Shown in pieces: positions 46,505 to 59,955 of a DNA stretch of 64,000 bases (position 1 is its first letter; each line of letters begins with the position of its first letter). Source of the DNA: Bretschneidera sinensis. Taxonomy: Eukaryota; Streptophyta; Magnoliopsida; Brassicales; Akaniaceae. The position numbers and the translations under genes were made by a program. The DNA lies in the NCBI GenBank assembly GCA_023935145.1, contig CM043698.1:72130501-72194500 (forward strand). The letters are read 5' to 3'. The notes below the pieces were generated by a model that did no database searches, was not told where the DNA came from, and saw only the letters and a list, made by a program, of their open reading frames with translations.

Positions 46505-47965
46505 GTTGGTAACTATTGATCCGAAATGGATTTCGTTTCTTCATACTAGTCAAATTCGACCAAACAGACATGATGGTAATCTTGTCTTATCCATTAGACA
46601 AGTACTTTACACTTTTTCCCTTAAAACAGCTAAGTTATGAAAATAAAATATTTTCGAAAACCCACACGAGTGGTAATTAGTGATTTGAAATGGATTTCGT
46701 TTTTTTCCACTAGTCACATTCGACCAAACGTGTGTGACAGTAACCCCGTGTCGTCTATTAGAGAAGTACTTTACACTTTTGCCCTTAAGACCACTAAGTT
46801 ATGAAAATAAATACTAGAAAACCCACAAAGTTTGTAACTAGTGATCCGAAATGGATTCTGTTTCTTCCCACTAGTCACATTTGACCAAACAAATGTGGCA
46901 GTAACCCCGTCTTATCCATTAGAAAAGTAATTTACACTTTTGCCTTTAAAACTGCTAAGTTATGAAAATAAAATTCCCCAAAAATCCACACAATTGGTAA
47001 CTAGTGATCTGAAATGGATTCTCTTTCTTTCTACTAGTCATATTCGACCAAACAATCGTAATAGTAACCCTGTCTCGTCCATTACACATGTACTTTACAC
47101 TTTCACCCTTAAAACCGCTAACTTATGAAAATAAATTCTAGAAAACCCACATGGTTGGTAACCAGTGATCCAAAATGGATTTTGTTTTCTTTCACTAGTT
47201 ACATTTGACCAAGTAGACGTGACAATAACCCCATCTCATCCATTAGATAAGTACTTTACAATTTTACATTTAAAACCTCTAAGTCATGAAAATAAAATTT
47301 CCCGAAAACCCACACGGTTGGTAACTGGTGATCCAAAATGGATTTCGTTTCTTTCCACTAGTTGCATTCAACTAAACAGACATGACAATAACCCAGTCTC
47401 GTCCATTAGACAAGTACTTTATACTTTTTCCCTTAAAACCGCTAAGTGATGAAAATAAATGCCAAAAAACCCATATAGTTTATAACCGATGATATGAAAT
47501 GGATTCTATTTCTTCTCACTAGTCACATTTGACAAAACAGACGTAACCATAACTCCATCTTGTCCATTAGACAAGTACTTTACAATTTTTCCCTTAAAAC
47601 CGCTAAATTGTGAAAATAAAATATTCTGAAGACCTACATAGTTGGTAACTGGTGATCTGAAATGGATTTCATACTAGTCATATTCGACCAAATAGATGTG
47701 AATGTAACTTTGTCTCGTCGATTAGACAAGTACTTTACATTTTCCCCTTAAAATCGTTAAATTATAAAAATAAATGCTAGAAAACCCCCAAGGTCGGTAA
47801 ACGGCATCCGAAATGGATTTTTTTTGTCCCTACTACTTATGTTCAACCAAATGGACGTGATAATAACCCCGTCTTACCTATTAGACAAGTACTTTACACT
47901 TTTGCCCTTACAACCGCTAACTTATGAAAACATAATATCCCGAAAACACACATGGTTGGTAACTT
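46505..47965. repeat. Satellite-like tandem array, nine ~160-bp units
   Basis: Units centre on GATCCGAAATGGATTTCG, near 46519, 46678, 46839, 47004, 47164, 47327, 47486, 47650 and 47804. Each continues with CCACTAGTCACATTCGACC, a GTAACCCCGTC box, CATTAGACAAGTACTTTACA and GAAAACCCACA...GGTTGGTAAC. The period of 154-165 bp is regular. It lies between the copia LTR and the CACTA element and may be that element's subterminal repeat block or an independent satellite. Confidence 0.85.
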
Positions 47966-48449
47966 AAATGTAAAAAAATTCAATGCGTCTTACTTACATC
48001 GGGTTGTGTACTAGATGTTACCACAAAATGCTCGGTCGTCGCCATCTGCTACACTATTTGCTCAACGGACTGGAGATGTGTATGCATGTCATCTGCCCTT
48101 TGCCTCTCTTGCCCCTACTGTCACTGAATCTCCTCTCTTTTTGACCTCTCTTAATCTAGTTGTTGTTCCATTGCTCTGACATCAACGAATGGTGTGAACC
48201 GTGATGTAGTGGATCATATCTGACAGAGGAACTACTACCTAGAGAGTTGCTAGCAAAAGGGCGACTATCAATCATCCCATAAATCCCAAAAATCACCTAT
48301 TCTTCAGCCCATCTGGTGCATGCAACCACTCAACGAGGTTGATCTCAGTCTGTGAGGATGCTTCAATCTGGCCACTACTCTTATCTCAAACATGTTGGCC
48401 ATATGTTTCGTACAATACAAATAAATGTATATGATTAATAATTTTTTTC

Positions 48450-48590
48450 TCCCAAATAATATTAAAAGCAACAATTATTTGGCATATAAGTAAAAAAAAA
48501 TACATTTTATATATACCACTCTCCCAAACAATATTAAAAGCAACAATTATTTTACATATAAGTAAAAAAAAATACATTTTATACATACTA
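48450..48590. repeat. 72-bp tandem duplication
   Basis: CTCCCAAATAATATTAAAAG and CTCCCAAACAATATTAAAAG open two adjacent near-identical ~72-bp units (about 48450 and 48522). Confidence 0.8.
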
Positions 48591-48704
48591 CCATGGCCCT
48601 CGACTTCTTATCGACATAATCATTTATCCCTTAGCGCATGTGCATCTTGTTAAATTTTTTTTAGAAAAAAGTGAATTTGACTATACATGCAATTATATAT
48701 ATAT

Positions 48705-48732
48705 AACATTGGAGTAATAAGTCTACATCTCT

Positions 48733-48800
<68 letters not shown>

Positions 48801-48897
48801 TGTAGAGAAACAAAGAAAGCATATACTATTGCAGATGTGTGAGCATCTGTATTGATGGACCGACGCAACATTGGAGTAATGAGTCTACATCTCTGTG
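48705..48897. repeat. 31-bp direct repeats flanking a (TA)31 microsatellite
   Basis: AACATTGGAGTAATAAGTC...CTCTGTG at 48705-48735 recurs with one change at 48867-48897. Between them lie an uninterrupted TA run (about 48736-48799) and about 67 other bases. Confidence 0.85.
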
Positions 48898-49999
48898 GCC
48901 TACAGACCAACCAAATCGTCCCAATGCTCATGGGGGATTCTGTGACATCTTTCCCCTTCTTCTGCAGTCCAACCGTACCAGTTTGTTTTGTCCTCACTCT
49001 GCTGGTTCTTACATTGATCCCATAATTCATTAAGCCAGTCGGTGTGGTGAGCCCTAACGATCTTATCATGGACAGACCTAGTAGCCTGAAGCTCCTCTGG
49101 ATTCGCAAAAGTGTAAGGATCCTAAGAGACAACCAAAAAATGATTAGTAGTTAATTATTTTATATATAACACAAGTATATGATAAATAACACTTCATGAG
49201 AATATGGAGCACAGTGAAACTACAACAAATGATTGAGGAAAAAGGTATACTAGCAAATGGTCCCAAATAGAAGTTTGGTTGTCCACATGTAATTGAGAAT
49301 AAGTGTTCCATGGGCCATTCATATGTTTCTTTACTTCGCATGCAATGTTTTAGGTTGTCTTTGCACCCATGAAATTTACTACATTCATAAACAAATGAGT
49401 ATATTAATCGATCGGTGACATACATTAATGGAAATTAATGACAGAAATAATTTGCAATAAACAAATATAAACACCTTTCCCTTAATATGGTCAAAGGGAT
49501 CTTCTATGCTAGTAGGGGCTTCTCTTTGGTTGGTTCTCTGCCCCTGTGCATGACTGGAGGGGCCTTAGAATTCCTAACTTCTACCCTTGCATATGAGAAT
49601 GTGTCTTCACATATTAAATAATATGCTATTTAATAATTACTTTAAATTAAAAGAAAGAGACATAATTAAAGAACAACACAAAAGTGGAAGGTAATTTTAC
49701 CAGTCGAAGAGGTAATAGCCTCTGGTGGCGTCTTAGGAGGATCCATGCTCGTGGGACCTTGTCTGCAACTGATCGACCACTTCCTTGTGGCATCTTGTTT
49801 TGAAAAAAAAGTTGGATATGTGAATACATGACAATTGATATAATCTGTTTAAAACTAGCTCATGCAAATGACAATAAAGAAATCATACAATGTATACAAT
49901 TTGTTAGTCATACAACTTATATAATTGTCATTAACCATGAACACCACCACCACCACCCCTACCTCTACCCATTCCTCCTCCACCTCCCCCTTCCCCTCT

Positions 50000-52900
50000 C
50001 ATCTTGGAACAGATGGTTCATCCTCTTGGAAATAATTCGCAACTATAGGCATTATATCATTATTTGGATCTTGATACAAAGGGAATTTGGCATTGCCTCT
50101 AGCCTTCATTTTACACACTGCCCACCAATCATTACTTCATTTCTTATGGGAAGAGTAAGTGCAATAGTATACTTATATTGCTTGTGATGCCAATACAAAT
50201 GGTTCATCTGAGTTAAGCCTAGATTTATATTGAATATCTATAAGACTATGTTGGTCTATTTGAAGTCCATTCTCAGAATCAAATCAATCACATTTGAACA
50301 ATACAATAGTGTTATTAGTCCCTATATATTGGAGCTCTATAACTTCTTTCAACATCCCGTAGAAGTCGTGTTCATATTCATCGTAACAACTACCTTTCAC
50401 AAGTACACCAATGTTCATTATTTTCTTATGTTGTCTATACTCCTTGGTGTGAAACTTGTATCCGGTGACATAATATCTGGGATAAAACTTCACACAATTC
50501 ATCGAGCCAACGCATATCCCTCATATTTGCTTGTCAATTGTTTATCTTTAGTGACCTACAATTAAAATATATAATTCAATTATACATAAATATGAATACA
50601 TTATTATATAATAATATATACTAACAATATTTATAATATATCATCTAGCATGACTTACAACAACAATGATGATGAATTAATTATTTTCTAAGATATGCAT
50701 ATGTGGTAAGAGAATACTTAGATTTAAAAATAACAATAGCACTCATTTCACAAATGGTATAATTTCAATGCAATTAAGGAGAATGTATATCTATACGACC
50801 TTCTCCTCATTTTCATCAAAGACTCTTAATAGTCTCACGACCAAAAGCACGACTTGGATAATTGACAATATATAGCCCTTATCCTTGATCCACATTTTCC
50901 TCATCTTCGTTGTGACAGACTCGACTCATTTTTATATGAACATTTGGTTGAAAATATTCAGAACAAAAATTAGAGATTTCTTGTGTACACTTCAACCGTG
51001 GAATCTTCAACGCACGCTTTATTTCAATCCATTTTATTTAGGTTTTGCATACACCAATTTTAAATATATATACAAATGTATTAAAATAGAAGAATTATAT
51101 AAAGTGAAAAAAATCTAACATTTGGAAATATTACTGATATTACCACTCAAACGGATACATCCATCGATATTGCACAAGGCCACCCACTTTAGCTTCATAA
51201 GCTAAGTGAATTGACAAATGCTCTATTGAATCGAAAAATGCAAGAGGGAAAATCTTTTCAAGCTTGCATAGGATGACGAGAATATTTTTCTTAATTAACT
51301 CCATATGCTCAACTCACAGTTCAGCTACGCATATGTCCTTGAAGAAGTTACTTAGGTCTGTTAACGAATCCCACATAGGGTCAAGGAAAAGTCACTAAAT
51401 ACAAGAGGAATTAATCTTTCCATGAAAACATGACAATTGTGACTCTTCATCCGGTAGAACTTGCACTCATTTAGTTTAACACATCGTGCTAAATTTGAGG
51501 TTTACCCATCCGAAAATTTCAAATTTGAAACCCATTCACAAACCACATTTATCTAAGACTTGTTTAATGTCTAGGTTGCTTTGTGTTTAAATTTAGGTTT
51601 ACCATTTACTTGAACCAACTCTAAGTGAGGACACCAACAGAACTTTGTTATATCTAAACGAGCATTAACATTATCTTTGGTGTTACCCTTGATATCCATA
51701 ACAATGTTGAAAATGTTGTCAAACACATTTTTCTCAATATGATTAACATCTAGATTGTGGTGGAAAAGATTAGTTGACCAGTACGACAGCTCTCAGAAGA
51801 TACTCCTATTTGTCCAATTATGATCATTCCTAAATCCAGAGACTTTTTCATTTTCTACCATTGGAACTGAATGTGATATGTTCAAAAGACATCACTCTAG
51901 CTTTCACATCTACCCCTGATAACCATGGTAGCGACGGACCACTCTCAGATCTATTCTTTATGAAACCCTGCTTATGCCTTCTAAAAGCATGATCTTCTGG
52001 TAAGAACTGATGGTGACAGTCAAACCAACAATTTTTATGACTATGTAGCAATCGAAACGATTTTGTATGCTCCATGTGGTAAGGACAAGCCAATAGACCA
52101 TGAGTGCTCCACCCAAAAAGCATACCATATACAAGGAAGTCATTAATCATCCATAGAAGTGCAGTCTTCATATAAAATTTTTGTTTATTGGCTGCATCGT
52201 AAGTAGGAACTCCATTCATCCACAACGCCTTCAACTTGTCTATTAATGGACATAGATAGACATCTTGATTCTTACCATTGTTGTTTGGGCTGAGAATTAC
52301 CAATGATAAGAACTAATTATGCTCTTTCATGCACATACCAAGAGTTAAATTGTAAGGAGTGACAAATACCTACCAACAAGAGTAAGGGGATGCCTAATGG
52401 CCAAACGGAGTGAAACTATCAGTTGATAGTCCCAACCTAACATTGCATGGTTCATGGGAAAACTTAGTGTGAGTATCATCAAAATGTTTCCATACCAGCC
52501 CATCTACTGGGTGGATGACCATGTCTAGCTTACTATGTTTTCCCTCCTTGTGCCATCTCATGTGTCTGGTAGTGTTTTTCGAGAAATAAAGCCTTTGAAG
52601 TCTAGGTGTTAACGGAAGGTTATGCAACACCTTGTGTGGTATGTCTTTTAGCTTCTTATTACCGCTTTGCCTAGTTTTAAACCGAGGATGTCCACACACA
52701 TCATATACTTTCTTGTTTTTGTCTTCCTTGTAATACAATATACAGTCATTCGGGCATGAATGTATCTTCTCATACTCAAGTCCTAACTCATTTACCATCT
52801 TTTTGGACTTGTAAAAGTTTTCAGGAAACTTCTTATCCTCGGGAAACATACTCTTAATTATTGTCAATAATTGATCGAAACAATTCTTAGACATGTCAAA

Positions 52901-53330
52901 ATCATATTTACAATTCAACAGTTGTGAGACCGTCGATAACTTAGTGTAATTCTTAAAACCCTCTCATAAGGGCTTATCAACATATGTCAACATGTCATAG
53001 AACTTCACAGCATGAGGATTCAGATCCTCTTCGGTATCCTAGTTAATGTCTAGGCTAGCATTTATTACCATCACCCCTGTCCGTTTCGTTTCTCCGAAAC
53101 ATTCCTCAACATGGTGATTTGATTAGGACATTGACGGTTTGCGTCTCAAATAACTCTCACCATGAAAAATCCATCTATTATAATTAAGAGTAAAACCTTT
53201 TTTATATAGGTGCAAAGTAATTGTTTCTCAGTTTAAAAACTTAAAATTCTAGTATAGAAAACAAGGACACTGAATAGTTTCATCCTACATAAACAATGGA
53301 TTACCATATGCAAAGTCAAGAAAAACCTCA
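50000..53330 (-). pseudogene. CACTA TNP2-type transposase (broken)
   Basis: The minus-strand reading includes WIFHGESYLRR, CFDQLLTIIKSMFPEDKKFP and IHSCPNDCILYYKEDKN, then MRWHKEGKH, HPVDGLVWKHFDD and NVRLGLSTDSFTPFG (Transposase_21 core). It continues VILSPNNNGKNQDVYLCPLI and WSTHGLLACPYH. Downstream come CKLEKIFPLAFFDSIEHL with VQYRWMYPFEW (DUF4218-like) and YVTGYKFHTKEYRQHKK (DUF4216-like). The two main open parts (52918-52394 and 52303-51848) share one frame and are separated only by stop codons; later parts need frame changes. Confidence 0.75.
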
Positions 53331-54720
53331 ACCCGTTCTAAAATTTCTATAGATAGGGCATGATTAAAAACTCGACGATCTATCTAACTATGGTCAGCTT
53401 GCATTGTTCTAATTACTAAAATAATAAAAAAAATCTATTATCAATAAAATGTTTTAAATACATATATTCTTTCAATTATGCATATTATTTTTTTTATATA
53501 TGTATAAAAATATAAAGATCAAAATAGCATGATACAATCGCAAACATATATTTTGTTATCACTTTTTTTATCTTCCAACAATGTTTCATTAAATACATGT
53601 GGTTTCTAATGATGCTAACTTAGAATGAAACAAGTATAGACTTAACATAAACTTATCACACAACCAATGGTCCAATATAGAAAGGTTTGGTTTTACATAC
53701 CTCACTCAATTAATATTCGGTAACAGTAAAGTACGACTGAGTCAAGATCATTTGTAGCCAATGAGACAAAAATTGATAACAAATTAGTAAACAACATAAA
53801 GATTCCTTATGCATCATGCATATTGATTAATGTTTTCTAACTATATCATCCAATTCACTAATAAGTAAGGGGTCCTAACCCATTCACGAATGCGTGATTA
53901 ATTTTGCAATTTGTAGTTCCAAACTAATTTTGTTAGGACTCAATTTCAGCAACAGTTCCAAACTTAAATTCGGAGCTATATCCCGAGGAAGATATGCCCG
54001 AATTTAGTACGTACCCGGAGAACAATGAGAGATGCTACCGAAATCTAGTCAAAACAAAAAATGCTACGACATACAAATTGAAAAATCGATCATGCATTCA
54101 TGAACTGCCTACTATGGATAATCTAATGATTATTTGAACACAAACACTCTCATTGCAAACATATTATAATTGATAAGAAATGAGAGCATTTGGGTTGCTC
54201 GGTTGCTCAATAATCATTGGATGGGTATTCTAAGGTAAGATGCAATGCATGAATATATTCATGTGCCATAATGCATGTATGCACAATTATAAGTAACCAA
54301 TGTCACAAAAATACAAAGTCAAGAAATAGGTGGTAAGAAAAATACAAATTCAAGCAATTCTTACTTCCACAAAACCATAACTTCATCAACAAAGGCAACC
54401 TTAATTTACATACTCTTAATCAAATGTCAATAAAGGATGAAAATTCTATAAGTATTAATAATTTGAAACCGAGGTTATTATTATGACAAAGTAACTAATA
54501 TATCTACATACCTAGAGGCTTTTCTTCCTTTTCAATTCTCTTAGAGGTGTTTAATCTTACATTCTTGCTTTGCATGTCAATACCGACAAACCAAATATAT
54601 ATGGAAGCATTTTGACCATGGTACATTTTTTTCTAGAAAATTTAATATTTTTCAGTGAGAATCATTGTTAGTTTTTAATACCCAGTCATGCTTTAAGATG
54701 ATGTATCTCATCCTTAGGTA
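53331..54720. other. No gene recognised
   Basis: AT-rich sequence upstream (in element orientation) of the CACTA transposase. It probably includes the element's 5' part, but no CACTA terminus was found. Confidence 0.4.
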
Positions 54721-56340
54721 TGTAACAACCTATCCCCGAGTGGGCCTTACCCGAGACGATATCATCACCCTTCAGCTTCGAGCCCTAACCTGAATGCCAT
54801 GCATGCATCTTTGCAAACAATACAATTCACAATTTATCATATTCAAAAAAATAATTTCATATACATTCAACACAACTAATACATCACTTTTTAAAAGAAA
54901 AAAAAATCATATAGTTTACAAACATTTAAAATCTTATTCCTTTTATACAAATAACGCTCTTAAAAGAAATAATTAAACTCAAAGACTCTGAGGATGCTGC
55001 TTCTAACCACCCGCACAAGCTTTAGCTATTAGCTCTCAACTAGAGCTTACTCTCATTTTTTGGCTACCACTTGGGGGAAATAAAACATAAAAAAGGGATG
55101 TGCTTCAAAAAGCTCAGTGAGTAACACATTATTTAAAGTAATCAATTTTTAGTTGTTGTTTACCAATTTATATTATATATTTAGTTAAATAACATAAGAT
55201 TCTAAGTCATTTCCATATCCTTTCAAATATAAACTTCAAATTTTTCTTATCTTCAACTGAAGGAAAAGTACTTATCATAAAGCGACACTTCAAACCATCT
55301 TAAATCACCATTTTCATTTACAAACACACTCACACAATCAATCATAATCCATTCTCATACTTTCCACATCACAAGCTATCAACCAACAAGAAAAGCATCA
55401 GCATATCACACAAATCAACATTACATGCCCTTCACTAGGCTAATCACATCATGTGCCACTTATTGGGCCAATCATATAATCATCATCCAATTTCAATAGT
55501 AAAAATCGTATGAAATGCAATGCATTGCATGGTCACATCTCATCTTTTTCATTTTATCGCCCCTCACTGGGAAAATCATAACACATGGCCCCTCACTAGA
55601 CTAATCATATCACAACAAGAACTTCTTTCCACGTACCAGTACGTCTTTCAGTATCATCTCTCATAAAATAACCTTGGATCCCCTACACCCTTTCTTGGGT
55701 GGGGTCCTACCATTCTAGTAGTTCCTCGATACCCTTTCACCCCTTGTGGTCGAACTCTACCCTCACATGTACACTCAATCACTCAACATGTTTATAATGA
55801 AAGAAAAATTTTGACATCACAACCATATGGTCATATTTATGCAATGCATCCACATTACGAACCAATTTCAAACACAATCAATTCAAAACAATCTACCATA
55901 TCACAATCACAATCCTTTTTAATAATAACATCACATTTTTCAATCAATCAACAAATTTTAACTACTCTATAAGGCAACAAATGATTTGTACACATCACAA
56001 CTTAACTCTATATACATATATATTTTTATCACATTTTTATACATACTTGCATCCAAGCACACAATCATTCATCGTATCAAAACCTTATTATAAATTTTAT
56101 ACATTTATATATCTTAATTTCAAATTCATCAATTATTAGATAATTCTCACTTACTAGGAGTAAAGTGTACTCACCTCGCTACCCGATCCACAAATTAGTC
56201 TCAAACTACTTCATTTGTTCTTCAAAGTAGTTTATCACTTGATCCTAGAAGTGGAATAACACTTAACCCCATCATTAATAAATATTATACAACCCCAAAA
56301 AGTACTTATATACTTTAAATATCATGTGCGCACTTCGCAC
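54721..56340 (+). repeat. LTR-like non-coding block
   Basis: Begins TGTAACAACCTATCCCCGAG, a start typical of plant gypsy LTRs. It contains AAGCTCAGTGAGTAACA (~55110) and short repeated phrases about CCCCTCACTGGG with CTAATCA. The far end is unclear; copia coding begins near 56345, where that element is cut in mid-RT. No matching target duplication was found (left flank AGGTA). It could be a solo or truncated LTR. Confidence 0.35.
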
Positions 56341-56344
56341 GCAA

Positions 56345-57958
56345 TAAAAAACCAAAATTTTCATGCCATTGTTTAGGTGCTTGTTTTAAACCATGTATTG
56401 ACTTAATTAACTTACATATTTTCTTATCATTTCTTGGAAGAACAAACCATTCTGGTTGTTTCATATAGACTTCTTCATTTAAGTCTCCATTTAAGAAAGC
56501 GACTTTACATTCCATTTGGTGAATATACAATTGATGTATGGATGCCAATGCAATAAGTATTCTAATAGACGTGATGTGTTCAATAGGTGCATATGTATAA
56601 AAATAATCAATTCCCTCATTTTGTCTAAAACCTTTAGCTACTAATCTAACCTTAAAGGCTTGAAATGAGCCATCAGTAGTATACTTTCTTCTAAAAACCC
56701 ACTTACATCCAATGGGTTTTGATCCATTGGGTAGATCAACCAACACCCAAGTGTTGTTACCATTATTGAGTCAATTTCATCATTAATTGATTCTTTCCAA
56801 AAAGAAGCATCTCTTGATGGCATAGCCTCACTAAAAGTTTTAGGGTCACTTTCTAGATTTAGCACCACAGGAATTTGATTAAGAACATAATTATTTCTAT
56901 CTCCTTCAACCAAGAATACTATGGATTGAGAAAAAATAAAATCTGGACTTAAATCCTTATTTTCTTGCTCTAGTGCTTCTTTTAGGTTCAGATTGATCTT
57001 TAGGTAACTTTGTATCTCTCTTGTGAGATTCTATACTCACATTATCACTAGACAAAGGAACATGAATATTTTCATCCACATTCATAAAATCAATAGAAAA
57101 ATTTATTCTCAAAAAATTCTACATCACGAGATTCTACTATATAATCAGAATCTAAATCAATGAGCCTATAAGCTTTACTATTTTCAACATATCCCACAAA
57201 AACACTTCTAATAGCTTTAGGTCTTAACTTAGTTCTTTTATGATCTGGAACTCTATCGTATGCTAAGCACCCCCACACTTTTAGGTAATCTAAATTTGGT
57301 TTTCTTCCTTTCCATAATTCATATAGACTAACATTATCTTTCTTAGATGTTATTGTATTATGTATATAGCAAGCAGTAAGTAATGCTTCACCCCATAAAC
57401 CAATATGTAACTTAGCATTCATGAGCAAACAATCACCATTTCAATAATGACCTATTCTTTCTCTTGGCCTAGCCATTTTATTGTGGTGTATAAGGTGTTG
57501 TAATTTGATGGATAATACCATGCTCTTCATAAAATTCAAGCATAAAGTATTCTCCACCCCTATCTGATATAAGAATTTTGATTTTCTTTTCTAATTGATT
57601 TTCAACTTCAGTATTAAATTTCTTAAACATTCCAAAAGCTTCATCTTTTGTTCTTAAAAAATACACATACATGTATCTACTAAAGTCATCAACAAAAATA
57701 ATGAAGTATCTTCTACACCATGAGTAAGCATACTATTTAATTCACATATATCCGATTGTATTAATTCCAAAATTTTAGAATCTTTTTTAACAATAGGAAA
57801 TGGTTTCTTAACTATTTTAAACTTAGCATAAACTTTCCATTTTTCAGCATTGTCATTGTAATCAATTAATAACTTTTTCATATTTTGTAAAGTATGATAT
57901 CTTGAATGAGCCAAGCGACCATGCCAAACAAGTAACTCAACAGTATAAGCAGAAGATA

Positions 57959-57997
<39 letters not shown>

Positions 57998-58260
57998 TAA
58001 ACATATAAATTCCATCAGAAGAATGTCATTTTCCCACAAACATTCCATTCTTCGACTAGATAACCTTATTGGATTCAAATGCAATCCGAAACCCTTTTTT
58101 ACATAGTAAGTCAACAGAAACAAGGCTCTTTCTAAGGTCGCGTACATACAAAACATTAGTAAGGGTTAACAATTTTTTAGATGTGAAATCGATCTCAACA
58201 ACTCCTTTTCCAATTACTTGGACACATTCACTATTTCCCATTTGCACTTAACCAGTTGTT
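56345..58260 (-). pseudogene. Copia pol, protease to half RT (broken)
   Basis: The protease-side segment includes VLYVRDLRKSLVSVDLL. The GAG-pre-integrase segment includes WHGRLAHSRYHTLQNMKKL. Integrase has [14 protein letters not shown] and [12 protein letters not shown], then CYIHNTI and SLYELWKGRKPNLDYLKVWG. RT has CKWVFRRKYTTDG, MDVKTAFLNG-like MECKVAFLNGDLNEEVYMKQ and IHGLKQAPKQWH, where it is cut before the YVDD box. Frame changes occur between these open parts. Confidence 0.85.
57959..57996. repeat. (ATT)n microsatellite inside copia pol
   Basis: About 13 ATT/TTA triplets in a row; on the coding (minus) strand they would encode an asparagine run in the pre-integrase part. Confidence 0.9.
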
Positions 58261-58715
58261 TCCTCAAATTTCTTGAAGGAGGACTTGTCTTACAAACATG
58301 AACTACTTCATTTTCCATGTTGATCTCAAAGATCATGGCCATAAGTCCTTCTTCCACTATGTTTGCTAGTTAGGTTGGTCTTATGATGCCTACATTGTTT
58401 GGCAAAATGACTATCTTTTCCGCAAATAAAGCGGACCCCCTTCTTCTTTTTGTTTTTGGATTTCTTCTTCTTAAATTTTTTTATCATTTTTCTTGGCTTG
58501 CAAGTACTAATTCTTAGATTGATTCCCATCTATAAAATTAACTTTAGACTCAAATAGAACCAAATTCCTTTTATCTGGTAAACATGACCCCTCTTCTATA
58601 CGAAGATGTTTTTGAATTTGTTCCAATGTAAAGTCCTCAGTCTTATGTAATAGCTTCTTACCATAATCTTTCTAAGAGAGAGACAATTTGACAATAATTG
58701 TTCCCATTTGAAAAG

Positions 58716-59955
58716 TGATGAGTCTTAAATATTGCATATTTAAGACCCTTAACTTATATTTGTTATGCTCTTAGTTAGTAGTATTTCACTTTATTTTATA
58801 CCTTTTTTGTGTTTTGTGTATTTTTATAGGGTTGTGGAGAAAATGAAGCATTTCAAGAGATGTGAAGCTTCAGGAGCAATAGCGATCGATCACACTATGC
58901 TGCGATCGAGTGCATGGTCAATAATCCCACATCGAAATGTTTGCAGTACAGTGCACCTGCGATCGAGCGCACTAGACTCGATCGAGCGCATCTGCGATCG
59001 TGCACACAAAACATACGATCGATCGCACTTGCGATCGATCGCATCATTCTGCGATCGAGCGCACTCAGGCAGTATCCCACATCGAATTTGAAACCCATGC
59101 TACTCCGGGACTCCCCTTATATAAACACCATCTGACCTCATCATTCAGGGGGAAATTCCTAAGCCATTTGGTGTTAACCGGTGGACGTCTGCTGGCATTC
59201 TGGTGGATCCCGAAGGCTTTGCTACCACGAGGGGAAGTGCCGCCCAACAGCAAGTGAAATTTCTCCCATGTAAAGTAATTTATTTCTTTTTAGTTAAATG
59301 TTTAGCACTTTTATTATGAACTGTAGTTTCATAACTATGAGTGGCTAGAATCTTCAACTAAGGTTGAAGATGAAACCCTGCCGTTGTTTGACATATTAGT
59401 TTCAGTTTTGTTTATACAATTCTGATGTTTTTAGTATAAATTTTCTGTCAATTATTTGAGTTAATCTTGTGATTGATTGAGTTTAAATTGTTCTGTTGGA
59501 TATTCCTTGTGTTTCATCTGATGGATACATCAAATTGTTTTCGATTAAATTGGATTTCCTTTGTGATTTGTTGAGAGCGGATACATTGGATGCTTTTGGT
59601 TTAATTGTGATATTCTTTGTTTTTTTGTTTTATAGTTGGATTCATGGAATGTTTTGATATGCTATTTTTTTTAGGATATATATGCTTAACTTTGGTGGGG
59701 TGAATTCGGAAACCTTAATGTCTTTATTATTAGTTTTAAATCAATTCAGTTTAGTTTTAATTTGTTTTCCAAAAATACAACTCAAAATTCGGAACTAGGT
59801 TAAGATAAGATTAGTTTAGATAAAATACATTTTCACAACGTAATTCCCTGCGGATTCGACCTCGCACTTGCACAACACTATATTGCAAACGACTCGTGCA
59901 CAACACTATATTGCAAACGACTCGTGCGCTTGCGAGTAATTTAAAACTCACAACA
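58716..59955 (+). repeat. Solo Athila-type LTR with 5-bp target duplication
   Basis: 1240 bp from TGATGAGTCTTAAATATTG to CTCACAACA, homologous to 38138-39399. AAAAG directly flanks both ends (58711-58715 and 59956-59960). No element interior is attached. TATA box near 59118. A 28-bp tandem duplication sits near the 3' end (CACAACACTATATTGCAAAC twice, ~59871-59930). Confidence 0.95.
58881..59060 (+). promoter_or_regulatory. Palindrome array in solo LTR U3
   Basis: About eight copies of TGCGATCGAKCGCA-type palindromes lie just upstream of the TATA box, matching the array of the other LTR in position but differing in copy order and number. Confidence 0.7.

Larger units (their letters stand above)
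48010..49130 (-). pseudogene. CACTA-associated second ORF (broken)
   Basis: The minus-strand reading contains DPYTFANPEELQATRS, HHTDWLNELWDQCKN and NWYGWTAEEGERCHRIPHEH. Further downstream a Gln/Glu-rich tail contains RYDPLHHGSHHSL. Placement after a TNP2 transposase and the glutamine-rich end fit the En/Spm-type companion ORF (Transposase_24-like). A (TA)n tract with a flanking duplication and several stops break it. Family assignment is tentative. Confidence 0.45.
47980..53330 (-). mobile_element. Decayed CACTA (CMC/En-Spm) DNA transposon
   Basis: Minus-strand order: TNP2-type transposase, DUF4218-like and DUF4216-like segments, then a second ORF of the type that accompanies plant CACTA transposases. 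The CACTA termini themselves were not found. The ~160-bp array just beyond its 3' side may mark the terminal region. Stops and frame changes throughout make it inactive. Confidence 0.7.
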
